A stretch of DNA of 16,765 nucleotides from Candidatus Bathyarchaeota archaeon (GCA_022865625.1 JALHTB010000017.1:1-16765); one strand, 5' to 3'. Counted from the first letter of the stretch, positions 6,781-14,415 are shown. The notes: generated from the sequence alone by a model not told the origin. Program-made: numbers and translations.

Positions 6781-7535
6781 GCCCGGTGAGCTTACATGAT
6801 CTTCCGGAGGAGATAAAGCGCCACATTGAAAATGAATCCTTGAACGTAGTTGAGAAGCTACGCGCCTCATCGATTTCTTTCATTCTAATCGGCGGATGGG
6901 CGGCACGGGCGATTGGAGGTGTTGACCATGATAGGTACACCTTTGATGTCGATGGAGTCCTAGGTTCGAACTCGGATTTCGACGCAATTGCCGTAATTCT
7001 AAGCGATGAAGGAATGGAGGTCACTAAATTCGATTGGGGACAGACATATTCCAGAAGACTCAAGCTGCCTCTCAATCTCACTCAGAAGCTTAGCGGGGAG
7101 CAAAGGGATCTTGTTTCGAAAAGCAAGATCAAGCTGGAGTTGTCAACTTCGAGAATTTACAGCGCCGACAGTAAGTATTTCTTCGATTTTCGAATGGACA
7201 AATCCATAGAGCTAGAAATCAATACGCGAAGCGGACGGTCTATCCGTGCCGCCGTGGCATTGCCACAATACGTGATCGCGTCCAAGCTCGGCATATCAGA
7301 CTGGAAGAACATCTACGATGTGGGACTGCTACACAAGAAAACCACAGTAGGCGAGCTCGTTCAGGTGATAGAATCGTCTGATAACTGGAAAGAACTGGTA
7401 AGACGAAAGATCGTTAGGTTCAAACAGGAAGCGGAGGGCAAGATACAAGGCACCGCCTACACCCTTCTTAATGTGAGAGGCCTCAACAAGGGCTATGTTG
7501 AATTCCTCGCCGAATTGCAGAAACGGCTCACTTAA
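6777..7535 (+). CDS. AbiEii-like nucleotidyltransferase, putative toxin
   Basis: 252 residues. The nucleotidyltransferase signature is present: IGGWAARA at 38-45 (the GG of the fold) and RYTFDVDG at 53-60 with D57 and D59 as metal ligands. Further on, LPQYVIASKLG and DWKNIYDVGLL match the 'AsKl...RdkDl.DvalL' block of AbiEii/DUF6036-type proteins. Such enzymes transfer nucleotides, for example to tRNA in the MenT/AbiEii group, and act as toxins with a winged-helix antitoxin. It overlaps the upstream regulator by 4 bases. A third acidic residue probably lies in the strand SIELEINTR, but I cannot assign it surely. It looks full length. Confidence 0.72.
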   Translation: MSPVSLHDLPEEIKRHIENESLNVVEKLRASSISFILIGGWAARAIGGVDHDRYTFDVDGVLGSNSDFDAIAVILSDEGMEVTKFDWGQTYSRRLKLPLNLTQKLSGEQRDLVSKSKIKLELSTSRIYSADSKYFFDFRMDKSIELEINTRSGRSIRAAVALPQYVIASKLGISDWKNIYDVGLLHKKTTVGELVQVIESSDNWKELVRRKIVRFKQEAEGKIQGTAYTLLNVRGLNKGYVEFLAELQKRLT

Positions 7536-7722
7536 ACCCTAACCCTTGGATCCCGAGAAGATCCTGCCCACGGAGGGTCCCTCTGACTCTCACAGAGGCC
7601 ATGCGACGACCCGGGACCGGGAGGAGCACCACCCAGCGGACGTCCAAACACATACTTGAACAAACAATCGCTTCACCGCCCGCGCCATCCGAATGAGGAA
7701 TCGCTTCAGCCAACTAGGCCGA

Positions 7723-8137
7723 CTAGGTGGCGGCATCCCTGCTTGCGAATCCTATCAGCAGATTAGCGATTGTCCTAGTTCCCTCAAGCATCTCTGTCGC
7801 GTAGTCTTTCGTGAACGCCTCGCTTGCCGGCACGCCTTCAGGCTCGTACCCGTAAAGGGCTGGCCCTCGAATCGTTGCCAGCTCGGTCGAGAGCGCCTTG
7901 ATCTCTCCTGCCCGTTCTCCGTTGTCGTGAGGAAGCCGGTCAGCCATGGCTTCCAACGCTTCACCGACATCGTGTTCGCGGATACTCTACGGCCAGTCGC
8001 CTCAGTGCGGCCTTCGCTGAGAACTCCAAGGCTTCCTGCGACCGCCTGACGGATACAGCGTAGTTCCCTGCTGCTAGAGCGTCCTCTGCCTCCTTGAGAA
8101 CCCACCTGGGCTCTCTTGGGCGTGAAGCGATCGGCAC
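7723..8137 (-). pseudogene. HEPN-domain protein, frameshifted
   Basis: The N-terminal frame, from GTG at 8137, reads PRWVLKEAEDALAAGNYAVS, then RRSQEALEFSAKAALRRLAV and EYP, a typical HEPN helix pair, then ends at TGA 7961-7963. Another frame continues from about 7980 as REHDVGEALEAMADRL and ends ALYGYEPEGVPASEAF...EMLEGTRTIANLL at TAG 7723. Fused, they give one HEPN domain with the R-x-H (REHDV) active-site region, so a one- or two-base change near 7975-7983 broke it. HEPN proteins are often RNase toxins paired with MNT nucleotidyltransferases. No MNT partner is adjacent, though the AbiEii-like gene is close by. The start is uncertain. Confidence 0.65.
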
Positions 8138-8147
8138 TGACAGCTGA

Positions 8148-8618
8148 GTGGTTTCAACCGTCTCTCTCGGTGAAATACCCCGAACAGCGTATTCTATTCT
8201 GCGGGATGTGGCTACGTCAAAGCTTGCATCCGATCTTAGCTCTGGCTCAAAGAAACCCGAACCAGTCAGTTCCGTCTCGACAAGCGAAATCTACTCTTGG
8301 GCAAGCCAGCTGGCGTCCGAGAGCCGCAAGCTAGATTGGGTTCTCTACTGGTACGTGTTCCCGGACGCTGTTCGTGAGATAATCCACAAGCTGGAAACAA
8401 TGAACGGAGGAATCTTCGGCCTTGTCGGTCTTCAAGGAGTCGGGAAGAGCAGTGCGTTGCTCGCAATAGAATCAGGAAGGATGATTCATCAACTCGAAGA
8501 ATACCGCAGGGCACACAAGTCCGGTGAACCGCCCGACCTCGGACGGTATGTGATCCACTTCGGAGGAGATCAGCCCGGATCCTCTCCAATAGTCATTGAC
8601 TTCTCAAACAACACGTAA
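8148..8618 (+). CDS. N-terminal fragment of a P-loop ATPase (copy A)
   Basis: 156 residues from GTG; the start is uncertain and overlaps no SD. The segment LASDLSSGSKK...SEIYSWASQLASESR and the Walker A GLQGVGKS (residues 94-101) match copy B at 9095 at about two-thirds of 87 aligned positions (counted by eye; residues 26-112 here). After the Walker A the two diverge, and this frame stops at 8618, lacking the Walker B and the rest. It is therefore a truncated paralogue, followed 36 bases on by hicB. It is unlikely to be an active ATPase. Confidence 0.6.
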   Translation: MVSTVSLGEIPRTAYSILRDVATSKLASDLSSGSKKPEPVSSVSTSEIYSWASQLASESRKLDWVLYWYVFPDAVREIIHKLETMNGGIFGLVGLQGVGKSSALLAIESGRMIHQLEEYRRAHKSGEPPDLGRYVIHFGGDQPGSSPIVIDFSNNT

Positions 8619-8654
8619 ATATGGTTCCTTGTCACGTTCTAGAGGCCGATTGGA

Positions 8655-8867
8655 ATGGTTCAACGCACATTCACGGTTCGCCTAAGCAAAGACGAGGAAT
8701 CCGGTTACTATGCGGCCAGATGCGTCGAGTTGCCTGAGGCCATAAGCCAAGGCAAGACCGAAGAGGAAGCTCTAGGAAACCTGAGGGAAGCGCTTGAACT
8801 CGTCCTTGAAGAGTATGAAACCGAAGCGAAGAGGCAAGGCGGCAAGCTGATATCCATCATTGTCTGA
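8655..8867 (+). CDS. hicB: HicB-family antitoxin
   Basis: 70 residues. It has the HicB partial RNase H-like fold: FTVRLSKDEESGYYAARCVE (strands 1-3 with the Gly-Tyr-Tyr core), LPEAISQGKTEEEALGNLRE and the helix ALELVLEEYET. Helix-turn-helix or RHH extensions seen in longer HicB proteins are absent, as in many archaeal short forms. The TATA-like CGTAAATATGG at 8612-8622 lies about 35 bases upstream. It binds and inhibits HicA, whose gene overlaps its end by 8 bases. Confidence 0.88.
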   Translation: MVQRTFTVRLSKDEESGYYAARCVELPEAISQGKTEEEALGNLREALELVLEEYETEAKRQGGKLISIIV

Positions 8868-9084
8868 AAGGCTCCCAGTGTTATCGGGAAGAGAAATCAT
8901 AAAGGCCTTGGCTAAGATAGGGTTCATTCCCGTCAGGCAGAAAGGCAGTCACGTTTTTCTTAGACACATCGATGGCAGACGCACAGTGGTTCCCCTTCAC
9001 AAGGAGGTCAACAAGACGACTCTCATGGACATAATTGAGCAGACCGGACTCGCTAAGGAAGAGTTCCTGAAGCTCGTGAAATGA
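8860..9084 (+). CDS. hicA: HicA-family mRNA interferase toxin
   Basis: 74 residues from TTG, overlapping hicB. The sequence follows the HicA dsRBD-like fold: LSGREIIKALAKIGFIPVRQ, then KGSHVFLRH with the catalytic His31, then RRTVVPLHKEVNKTTLMDII and a terminal helix ending EEFLKLVK. HicA cleaves mRNA independently of translation. The order is antitoxin first. All conserved positions appear intact, so the module is probably functional. Confidence 0.9.
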   Translation: MSERLPVLSGREIIKALAKIGFIPVRQKGSHVFLRHIDGRRTVVPLHKEVNKTTLMDIIEQTGLAKEEFLKLVK

Positions 9085-9094
9085 AACGCAAGAC

Positions 9095-9928
9095 TTGACG
9101 AAGGCAAGCCCTTCGACGCTCTCAAAGTGTGGGTCGTCTGAGACGCACGTGCCTCTCGCATCCGATCTCAGCTCTGGCTCAAAGAAACTTGAACCAGACA
9201 ACTCCGTTCCGGCAAGTGAGATCTACCCTTGGGCAAGCCAGCTTGCGTTCGAGAGCCGGAGAGCATTCTGGCTTGGCGGCTGGTATGTGTGTCCTGACGC
9301 AATCTCGCGCATTATCAAGCAACTGGAAACCATGAGGGGTGGAATAGTCGGTCTCATCGGACTTCAGGGAGTGGGTAAGAGCAATGCACTGTACGCGATC
9401 TATGCTGCGAGGATAAACGCACAGGACCGAGCCAGGAGGGAAGCCCCGAAAATCGACACACATGGGGTTCGTCTTGAAGAAGACTATGATATGATTCTTT
9501 TCAAGTGGCGTCGACATCCGGAACTGTCTGCAAGTCTGCTATGTGGGACTCATGAAGCTTCTTCCGATTTCCGGCTCGAGTACATGAGGTCACTTTCGGA
9601 AGAGATCGCCCAACGTTTTCCTAGAGGAGATAGGACAAGCGTCTATGGTGGGAACCTGAACACTGAGGCTGAGACAGGACTGGACAAGCAAACGATTGGC
9701 GGGTTGCGAGAGATCAGCTGGTTGAATGTGCTCCGAGGAAAGAATATTCTGATTGATACTCCGGACTATTCGAAGACTGATCGCCGGATGATGGCGAAAG
9801 ACCTGGAAGGGATCTACTGGCTTTGGAACACGTTGGCTGAAACAGGAGCTAACATGGTCGTCGCAGTCCAGAAGGAGATGTTCTGCGATCATTTCTTCTT
9901 CGAAATGGCCAAGCATATGAGCGTCTAG
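9095..9928 (+). CDS. P-loop ATPase, C-terminally truncated (copy B)
   Basis: 277 residues from TTG, start uncertain. Walker A is G89-LQGVGKS-96 and Walker B is probably NILID221 followed by TPDYSKTDRR. A later block, GANMVVAVQKEMFCDHFFF, resembles the strand before sensor I of archaeal STAND/AAA-type ATPases. The family normally continues after HFFF into a segment like 'KPLTPEQLVEAYRKRF', but here the frame ends with EMAKHMSV at 9928. A matching C-terminal piece survives at 11465-11665, beyond the inverted DUF4143 gene, which implies that gene was inserted here. The 5' part is a paralogue of the 8148 gene. Confidence 0.6.
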   Translation: MTKASPSTLSKCGSSETHVPLASDLSSGSKKLEPDNSVPASEIYPWASQLAFESRRAFWLGGWYVCPDAISRIIKQLETMRGGIVGLIGLQGVGKSNALYAIYAARINAQDRARREAPKIDTHGVRLEEDYDMILFKWRRHPELSASLLCGTHEASSDFRLEYMRSLSEEIAQRFPRGDRTSVYGGNLNTEAETGLDKQTIGGLREISWLNVLRGKNILIDTPDYSKTDRRMMAKDLEGIYWLWNTLAETGANMVVAVQKEMFCDHFFFEMAKHMSV

Positions 9929-11196
9929 GTGCTGGTGGATGATACTTTCGCGAGCAAGTACTTGTAGGCGGGCACCACAGAGACCCTTCCTCCGTTTACC
10001 TTCTGTGTCGCTTCCTTGTCCGGAGAGACAACATATCCTCTCTTGACATTGAATCTTCTCATGAATGCTTGCAGCCCAGCAAGATTGATCTTTCCGTACT
10101 TTATCTCGACAGGAATGGGTTTCCTGTTGGTGAGGATGGCATCGACCTCGTTCTTGTATGAGTCTCGCCAGAAGAACTCTGCTTCCATCTGGTTAATCAC
10201 CGCCCACTCGAAGACTCTCGATTTGGAGAGGTCATCTTCCCTGAAGAGCAGGTCGACTGAGATTATCTTCGGATAGTATCTCTTCAGTTTCCTCTCGACC
10301 TTTCTCCGGCTTGTCGAGTAGTTGTATAGTTTTCTAACAAGAAACGACTGTTCTAGATAGGAGAGATAATTGGACAAGGTTTGCCGCGAGACTTTCAACT
10401 CGCCAGCAAGCTCTGAGATCTCTACGAGTTGACCAGGTTCCTCCATTAAGATATTGAGCAGAGACTCGAGGCAAGAAGTATCTCTGATCCCTAGGAGGCT
10501 CGGCAGATCTCTGAATACAACTTTCTCAACAATGCTCTCTCTCAGATATTTCCTAACAACCGCCTTCTCTTTGACGCCTACTAGTTCCGGAAAACCTTCG
10601 CTCAGGATGAACTCATCGAAGAGTCTAGCCAGATCTTTCTCGTAGAGTCCTATCGGCTTGTATTTGATTCTCTTGAAGGCAAGGTACTCTCGGAAGGAGA
10701 GCGGCTCAATCTTGAACTCGAAAAGCCTGCCGGCGAGAGTCTCCTTGGCTCCTTTCCTAATGAACAATGATTCGGAGCCTGAGATGACGATCTTGAGGTG
10801 CTTCTGATATCGATCGTACAGAGCCTTCAGCTGATCTTGCCAACCTTTCATCTTCTGTATCTCGTCGAACAGGACCAAGTATTTCCCGCTGCTGAGATCG
10901 CGCCCCATGAGCGTCTCGTATTGGTTCAACACTTCTCGGATCTGCGATTCCCTGAACTCATCAAAGGAGAAGTAAACGATGTCTCTTGAGCTGAAACCCT
11001 TTCGTATCGCATCCTCCACTATCTTGAGCATCAGTGTTGTCTTGCCAACTCTTCTCAGACCTGTCAGTGCGATCATCTGGGGCATAAGGGCGAACTTCTG
11101 GATCTCGCCGTAGACTTCCCTTTCTCTGTATTCGAGGCTGAACTCTCCCTTCCACCAAGGGTTCAGTTCGACGAGCACTTCGCGGATTCTGGACAT
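9925..11196 (-). CDS. AAA ATPase with DUF4143 C-terminal domain
   Basis: 423 residues, full length. Walker A G46-LRRVGKT-53, Walker B YLVLFDE (106-112) and the sensor strand KIVISGSES (136-143) define the AAA_14 ATPase. A winged helix follows near 257-290 (LVEISELAGELKVSRQTLSN). The C-terminal DUF4143 part has a PD-(D/E)xK-like set: E350-VD352...E364-IK366 in VEIKYGK. The family is widespread in archaea and bacteria, often in mobile contexts; its role is poorly known. It is convergent with copy B, overlapping its end by 4 bases. Start: ATG 11196. A TATA-like TTAAATA (11200-11206) lies 25 bases before the in-frame GTG at 11178, so a leaderless start there is an alternative. Confidence 0.9.
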   Translation of the reverse strand: MSRIREVLVELNPWWKGEFSLEYREREVYGEIQKFALMPQMIALTGLRRVGKTTLMLKIVEDAIRKGFSSRDIVYFSFDEFRESQIREVLNQYETLMGRDLSSGKYLVLFDEIQKMKGWQDQLKALYDRYQKHLKIVISGSESLFIRKGAKETLAGRLFEFKIEPLSFREYLAFKRIKYKPIGLYEKDLARLFDEFILSEGFPELVGVKEKAVVRKYLRESIVEKVVFRDLPSLLGIRDTSCLESLLNILMEEPGQLVEISELAGELKVSRQTLSNYLSYLEQSFLVRKLYNYSTSRRKVERKLKRYYPKIISVDLLFREDDLSKSRVFEWAVINQMEAEFFWRDSYKNEVDAILTNRKPIPVEIKYGKINLAGLQAFMRRFNVKRGYVVSPDKEATQKVNGGRVSVVPAYKYLLAKVSSTST

Positions 11197-11464
11197 GTGT
11201 ATTTAACCTAGACTAGATTTTGTGTTAGTTGTAGTCTACATAAACCCAATAAGCTTTTGCTCTTCGAAACCTCAGCAAGAGCCTCACACAGTAATCGTTC
11301 GAACCCCCAGTCCTGGGCGCTCTGGGCAAGCAGGGCATCCTCAGCTTGAGGACTCTTCTAGGCGGCACGCGGACAGTCGCGGTGCTGGTGAATCCAGTGT
11401 TCGACTATGAATCGAAGCTCCTCTCTGTCGTGAAGCGAAAGTAGAAGATTCTTCCTAGAGCTAG

Positions 11465-11665
11465 AGCAAGCGGTGCTCGCTATTTCTTGGTCTTGAGCCC
11501 CAGCAGATGGTTGAGGCTTACAGGAAACGCTTCAAAGCACTTGCCCCGTTCACAGAGGACGCGCTTCTCACGCTCGGCCGGGTGAGTCGCGGGACCTTCC
11601 GCCGCTCTCTTTGGCGTCGCGCTGCCACGGCAGGCCCCATACAAGCATCTCCCCTTCATTTCTAG
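11465..11665 (+). pseudogene. C-terminal remnant of the P-loop ATPase family
   Basis: An open frame with no start codon, entered after TAG at 11462-11464, reads LFLGLEPQQMVEAYRKRFKA, then LAPFTEDALLTLGRVSRGTF and RRSLWR, ending at 11665. This resembles the lid region ('LKPLTPEQLVEAYRKRF...PFTEDALLELA..SRGIFRRFL') that follows the HFFF motif in the ATPase family of the gene at 9095. It lies on the same strand, just past the inverted DUF4143 gene. The rest of 11197-11714 shows no gene; the short ORF at 11222-11410 has no domain. Confidence 0.5.
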
Positions 11666-11714
11666 AAGACTAGCGGCCTAGTTTCTGTCCCCACGATTCG
11701 CCCGAGCTGGTTAC

Positions 11715-12839
11715 ATGACGCTTACTCGTCTAGGCGCATGTGCCAAGTGCATACAGCCACTTGGAAGGAAAGCGACGAGTCAATCCACGCGTAAACAACA
11801 AGCTCCGACGCCTGCGTCATGGCGCAAGGTTCCACACACACACATGTGCCTCTCACTAGTCGTATTGGTCACATTGGCAACTCTCGTGATTCCTGCACAT
11901 GCTGGTTCCTCTGATCTCGCGGTTGACAACATCTGGCTTGAGAAGGCTTTAGCTCCGGCCCAGCCAGTCACAGACACGCCTGTCGGTGAGCAGTTCTACA
12001 TAATCGCGACTGTGAAGAACAGTGGACAAGAAACTGCGTACGGCTACTATCTGGACGCCTACTATGAGAGTGACTATGGCCGGGGGGGACCAGACGACAT
12101 CACCCCGGGTGAGATTCAAGAATGGTATGTTGGACCCTTCACTGCCCAAGAGGGCACACACACCACACGCTGGGTCGTGGATCCAGATAACCAGATACAG
12201 GAACTCGATGAACTTAACAACGAGGAGTACGTCTTCACAATCGGATCCTCTCAGACAACTACCACGTCTTCTTCTTCGTCGACAACTGAATTGAGCAGTA
12301 CGTCTTCATCGACGACGGAGGTGAGCACCGAATCCTCCTCTGCAACAGAGCTGAGCAGCACTTCTTCATCCACGGCTGAGGCAATCACCACAACGCTCAC
12401 CGTCCCCTCAACTACAATGATACTAGTCACGGAATATGTGACATCAACTCTCACGACAACCCAAACCGACAGCTCCGCCGTAACCATCACAAGCCCAACA
12501 GTCGTCTACACCACAATCACAGGATTGTCCAGTGTGGCATCTTCTAGTACGAGTGCGAGTACGAGTTCGACTGTGAGTAAGGCTGTGACGAGACAGATAG
12601 GCTGCCGCGGTAGACGCTGCGAACCTGCACCCACGAGTTTCGCAGAATCACTCCCAGGGTCCGGATCAGTACCGCTCATGATGGGATTGCCACTGCTATT
12701 GGGATTCGGCTGTCTCGCAATGCTCATGATTTCTCGAGGAGACCAACTTCCAACCATGAAGCCATTCCCCAGCAGGATCACTGGGAACTCAGACCGAGTA
12801 CGTGCCACCAATCCGGGTCGATATTGGTCATATCGTTAG
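11715..12839 (+). CDS. Surface protein with CARDB domain and Ser/Thr stalk
   Basis: 374 residues from ATG 11715; an ATG at 11844 (residue 44) would put the signal peptide at the N-terminus and may be the true start. The hydrophobic signal LSLVVLVTLATLVIPAHA (47-63) precedes a CARDB-like adhesion domain at about 66-178 (IIATVKNSGQETAYGYYLDA; WVVDPDNQIQELDELNN). Residues 180-290 form a Ser/Thr-rich linker, probably O-glycosylated, with a 20-residue repeat (TELSSTSSST at 191 and 211). One transmembrane helix (319-340, LMMGLPLLLGFGCLAMLMIS) anchors it, with a short basic tail inside. The role is cell-surface binding or S-layer association. It starts an outward-facing run of + genes. Confidence 0.75.
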   Translation: MTLTRLGACAKCIQPLGRKATSQSTRKQQAPTPASWRKVPHTHMCLSLVVLVTLATLVIPAHAGSSDLAVDNIWLEKALAPAQPVTDTPVGEQFYIIATVKNSGQETAYGYYLDAYYESDYGRGGPDDITPGEIQEWYVGPFTAQEGTHTTRWVVDPDNQIQELDELNNEEYVFTIGSSQTTTTSSSSSTTELSSTSSSTTEVSTESSSATELSSTSSSTAEAITTTLTVPSTTMILVTEYVTSTLTTTQTDSSAVTITSPTVVYTTITGLSSVASSSTSASTSSTVSKAVTRQIGCRGRRCEPAPTSFAESLPGSGSVPLMMGLPLLLGFGCLAMLMISRGDQLPTMKPFPSRITGNSDRVRATNPGRYWSYR

Positions 12840-12857
12840 TGGTGCAATATTGCAAGA

Positions 12858-12865
12858 TTGATAAA
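12858..12865 (+). promoter_or_regulatory. TATA-like box before the DUF457 gene
   Basis: TTGATAAA lies about 27-30 bases before the TTG at 12892. An in-frame TAA at 12862-12864 prevents an upstream start, so a leaderless TTG start at 12892 is likely. Confidence 0.4.
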
Positions 12866-12891
12866 CCGCCGTCCGTTACAGTGCGAACGGC

Positions 12892-13449
12892 TTGGTTTCG
12901 CGATTGGTTGAGCCACTTCTGCATTTCGTCGTTCCATTCACGTCGCTTCGTGCTGTGAGGATCGATCTCCGCAGAGCCGCATTCGCCTCCCTTGTCGCTC
13001 TGCTGCTGGATGTGGATGTTTTCTTCGGTGTTCACAGGTCGCAGAGCCATTCGCTCATCATGCTCGCCCTCATCGCCGTTCCCCTTGTCCTTGTCACATG
13101 GAAGCGTGAAGGGCTCCGGGCGCTCATGCTCCTCGGCGCGTTCGGTGTGCTCACTCATTTGGTGATGGATGTCTTCCAGTCGCCTACGCCGTTGTTCTGG
13201 CCATTGTCGGACGATTCTTTCTCAATCCAAGTGGCGCTCGACTTCCATATTGGCAGCGCGCCAACCATCACAGGCTCCTCTCAGCCCATTTGGACTCAAG
13301 GGACCATCGAGCCGTTCAAATCATTCGACGCACCAATACTGACAGCTCCAGGCCTCGGCATCTCCTTGGTCTTGCTGGCGCCCACGCTTGCCGAGATCCT
13401 GTGGTCAAAGCTGATGCCTAGCCGTGGCAGTCGGCCAGATCACGCCTGA
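12892..13449 (+). CDS. YdjM/DUF457-type membrane-bound metal-dependent hydrolase
   Basis: 185 residues from TTG. The family motifs are present: H11, then LLLDVDVFFGVHRSQSHS (38-54) giving D40, D42, H48, R49 and H53, and later LTHLVMDVFQSPTPLFWPL (87-105) with H89 and D93. This is the PF04307 (LexA-regulated YdjM) pattern of membrane hydrolases. Hydrophobic segments near 55-70, 77-93 and 153-172 are probably membrane helices. It likely hydrolyses a phosphodiester or phospholipid substrate, which is not known. The gene lies just downstream of the CARDB gene, in the same orientation, with its own TATA. Confidence 0.8.
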   Translation: MVSRLVEPLLHFVVPFTSLRAVRIDLRRAAFASLVALLLDVDVFFGVHRSQSHSLIMLALIAVPLVLVTWKREGLRALMLLGAFGVLTHLVMDVFQSPTPLFWPLSDDSFSIQVALDFHIGSAPTITGSSQPIWTQGTIEPFKSFDAPILTAPGLGISLVLLAPTLAEILWSKLMPSRGSRPDHA

Positions 13450-13566
13450 GGACTGGGCTTTCCATAGTATGTTGGACAACTGATCTAGCTTACTTGGAAT
13501 GGGTCTTCTAGTATGGCGCTCCGCAACCGATTATCCTAGAGCTCACGATAGAGTGGGCGATTCCTG

Positions 13567-13890
13567 ATGGAGGGCGAAACGTCAGCTGAAGCAGTCTGTG
13601 AGGTCTGCGCGAAGGCTGTTGCCAAGAGGGACGATCTTCTCTGTGACGACTGCTCCCGCGCCTTCACGCTCATGCTCGAGCTGCTCCACGGCCACCCGGA
13701 CGTCGACGTGGCAGACGTCGACCGCATCAAGGAAGTCTACGAATGGCGGATGAGAAAGAAAGGACTCCTGCCAGCCAAACCTGAAGTTGAGGACGAGAAG
13801 AGAATCCTCACCGAAGCCCTTGCTCTGCTCAGCCGTAAACAGAACGACACGGCGCAACAGCAAGAAGCCGTATCGGCTCCCACAGAGTGA
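13567..13890 (+). CDS. Small zinc-finger protein
   Basis: 107 residues from ATG. Four cysteines, C11 and C14 then C26 and C29 (CEVC...CDDC), form a treble-clef or ribbon zinc site. The helical middle (VADVDRIKEVYEWRMRKKG) and a Gln-rich C-terminal helix complete it. The function is unknown; such fingers bind nucleic acid or protein. No clear promoter: the stretch before the ATG has only a weak GATTATCC at 13528-13535. The protein appears complete, and the codon use looks coding. Confidence 0.65.
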   Translation: MEGETSAEAVCEVCAKAVAKRDDLLCDDCSRAFTLMLELLHGHPDVDVADVDRIKEVYEWRMRKKGLLPAKPEVEDEKRILTEALALLSRKQNDTAQQQEAVSAPTE

Positions 13891-14086
13891 GGCTCCTAGA
13901 GGAGGAAGTAGTTGTCCCCCGAGCCCTGCGAGCTGTTTCTTCTAGAAATGTGATCCGCATTCATTCAATGTGCCCCGATCGCGTGCCGGTAATGCTGAGG
14001 AGTGCCACCCGGGGATGACATGCCTTGAGATTGCTTTCGCCACCGTTGCTGAGGCTAGTGGCTAATTTTCTCAATTCGCTTGGCTG

Positions 14087-14236
14087 TCAACCCAGAGTTA
14101 TGGTTGGAGGAGTTCTATGGGGTGTCCTTTCGGTTTCAGTTTCGCGTACTGAGTATCTTGGTCGGCTGTTATGCACTTGGTGGTCGACGATGTGGCTCCC
14201 AATGAAGACCGTGCCCCCAGTTACCAAGGCCTTCAA
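14087..14236 (-). pseudogene. SDR epimerase N-terminal remnant
   Basis: From TTG at 14236, preceded by a strong purine-rich GGAGGGGGGAGAG, the frame reads LKALVTGGTVFIGSHIVDHQ, the Rossmann N-terminus of a nucleotide-sugar epimerase. After VHNS the similarity is lost and the frame ends at 14087. Beyond that stop, the same frame reads LSNGGESNL (14027-14053), like the 'NLSTGR.SNL' loop, so an inserted or scrambled stretch may separate two pieces. It differs from the intact epimerase at 2992. Confidence 0.55.
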
Positions 14237-14379
14237 CTCTCCCCCCTCCGTGCGGTCAACTGTGTCTAGCACCGCTACACCATATTGCGTTTACACGCAT
14301 CGACTACGCTCATCCTGTGTTGCATGCGCGATTGTATGCTTGTTCTCTTCAACTGCGCGGGAAGACTTATTTGTTGGCT

Positions 14380-14395
14380 ATACGGCGTATATACG
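14380..14395 (+). promoter_or_regulatory. Palindromic TATA/operator before the second vapBC
   Basis: ATACGGCGTAT (14380-14390) overlaps CGTATATACG (14386-14395), both perfect palindromes made of ATACG/CGTAT half-sites. The TATATA core lies about 26 bases before the TTG at 14416, so the operator covers the TATA box. This is the expected layout for autorepression by the VapB ribbon-helix-helix protein. GGAGGT at 14403-14408, 7 bases before the TTG, may be a Shine-Dalgarno. Confidence 0.5.
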
Positions 14396-14415
14396 ATGCT
14401 TCGGAGGTTGAACTG

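Larger units (their letters stand above)
13891..14415. other. Intergenic stretch with an epimerase remnant
   Basis: The 525 bases before the second vapB hold no intact gene. The + strand ORF at 14025 and a minus ORF at 14275-14514 look random. A decayed epimerase fragment occupies 14087-14236 (see its entry), and a palindromic promoter sits at the right end. Confidence 0.5.

Noticed and set aside
7755..8105. 116-codon minus-strand ORF
   Set aside because: Neighbouring frames on the same strand encode the HEPN domain; this frame is Arg/Ser-rich without a domain.
11290..11315. GTTCGAACCCC, resembling a tRNA T-loop
   Set aside because: The flanking bases do not pair as a T-stem, and no anticodon or acceptor stem is found on either strand.
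12251..12490. 79-codon minus-strand Val-rich ORF
   Set aside because: It is the reverse complement of the Ser/Thr repeat region of the CARDB protein.
14025..14411. 128-codon + strand ORF
   Set aside because: It is antisense to the epimerase remnant and has no domain; the vapB promoter lies in its end.
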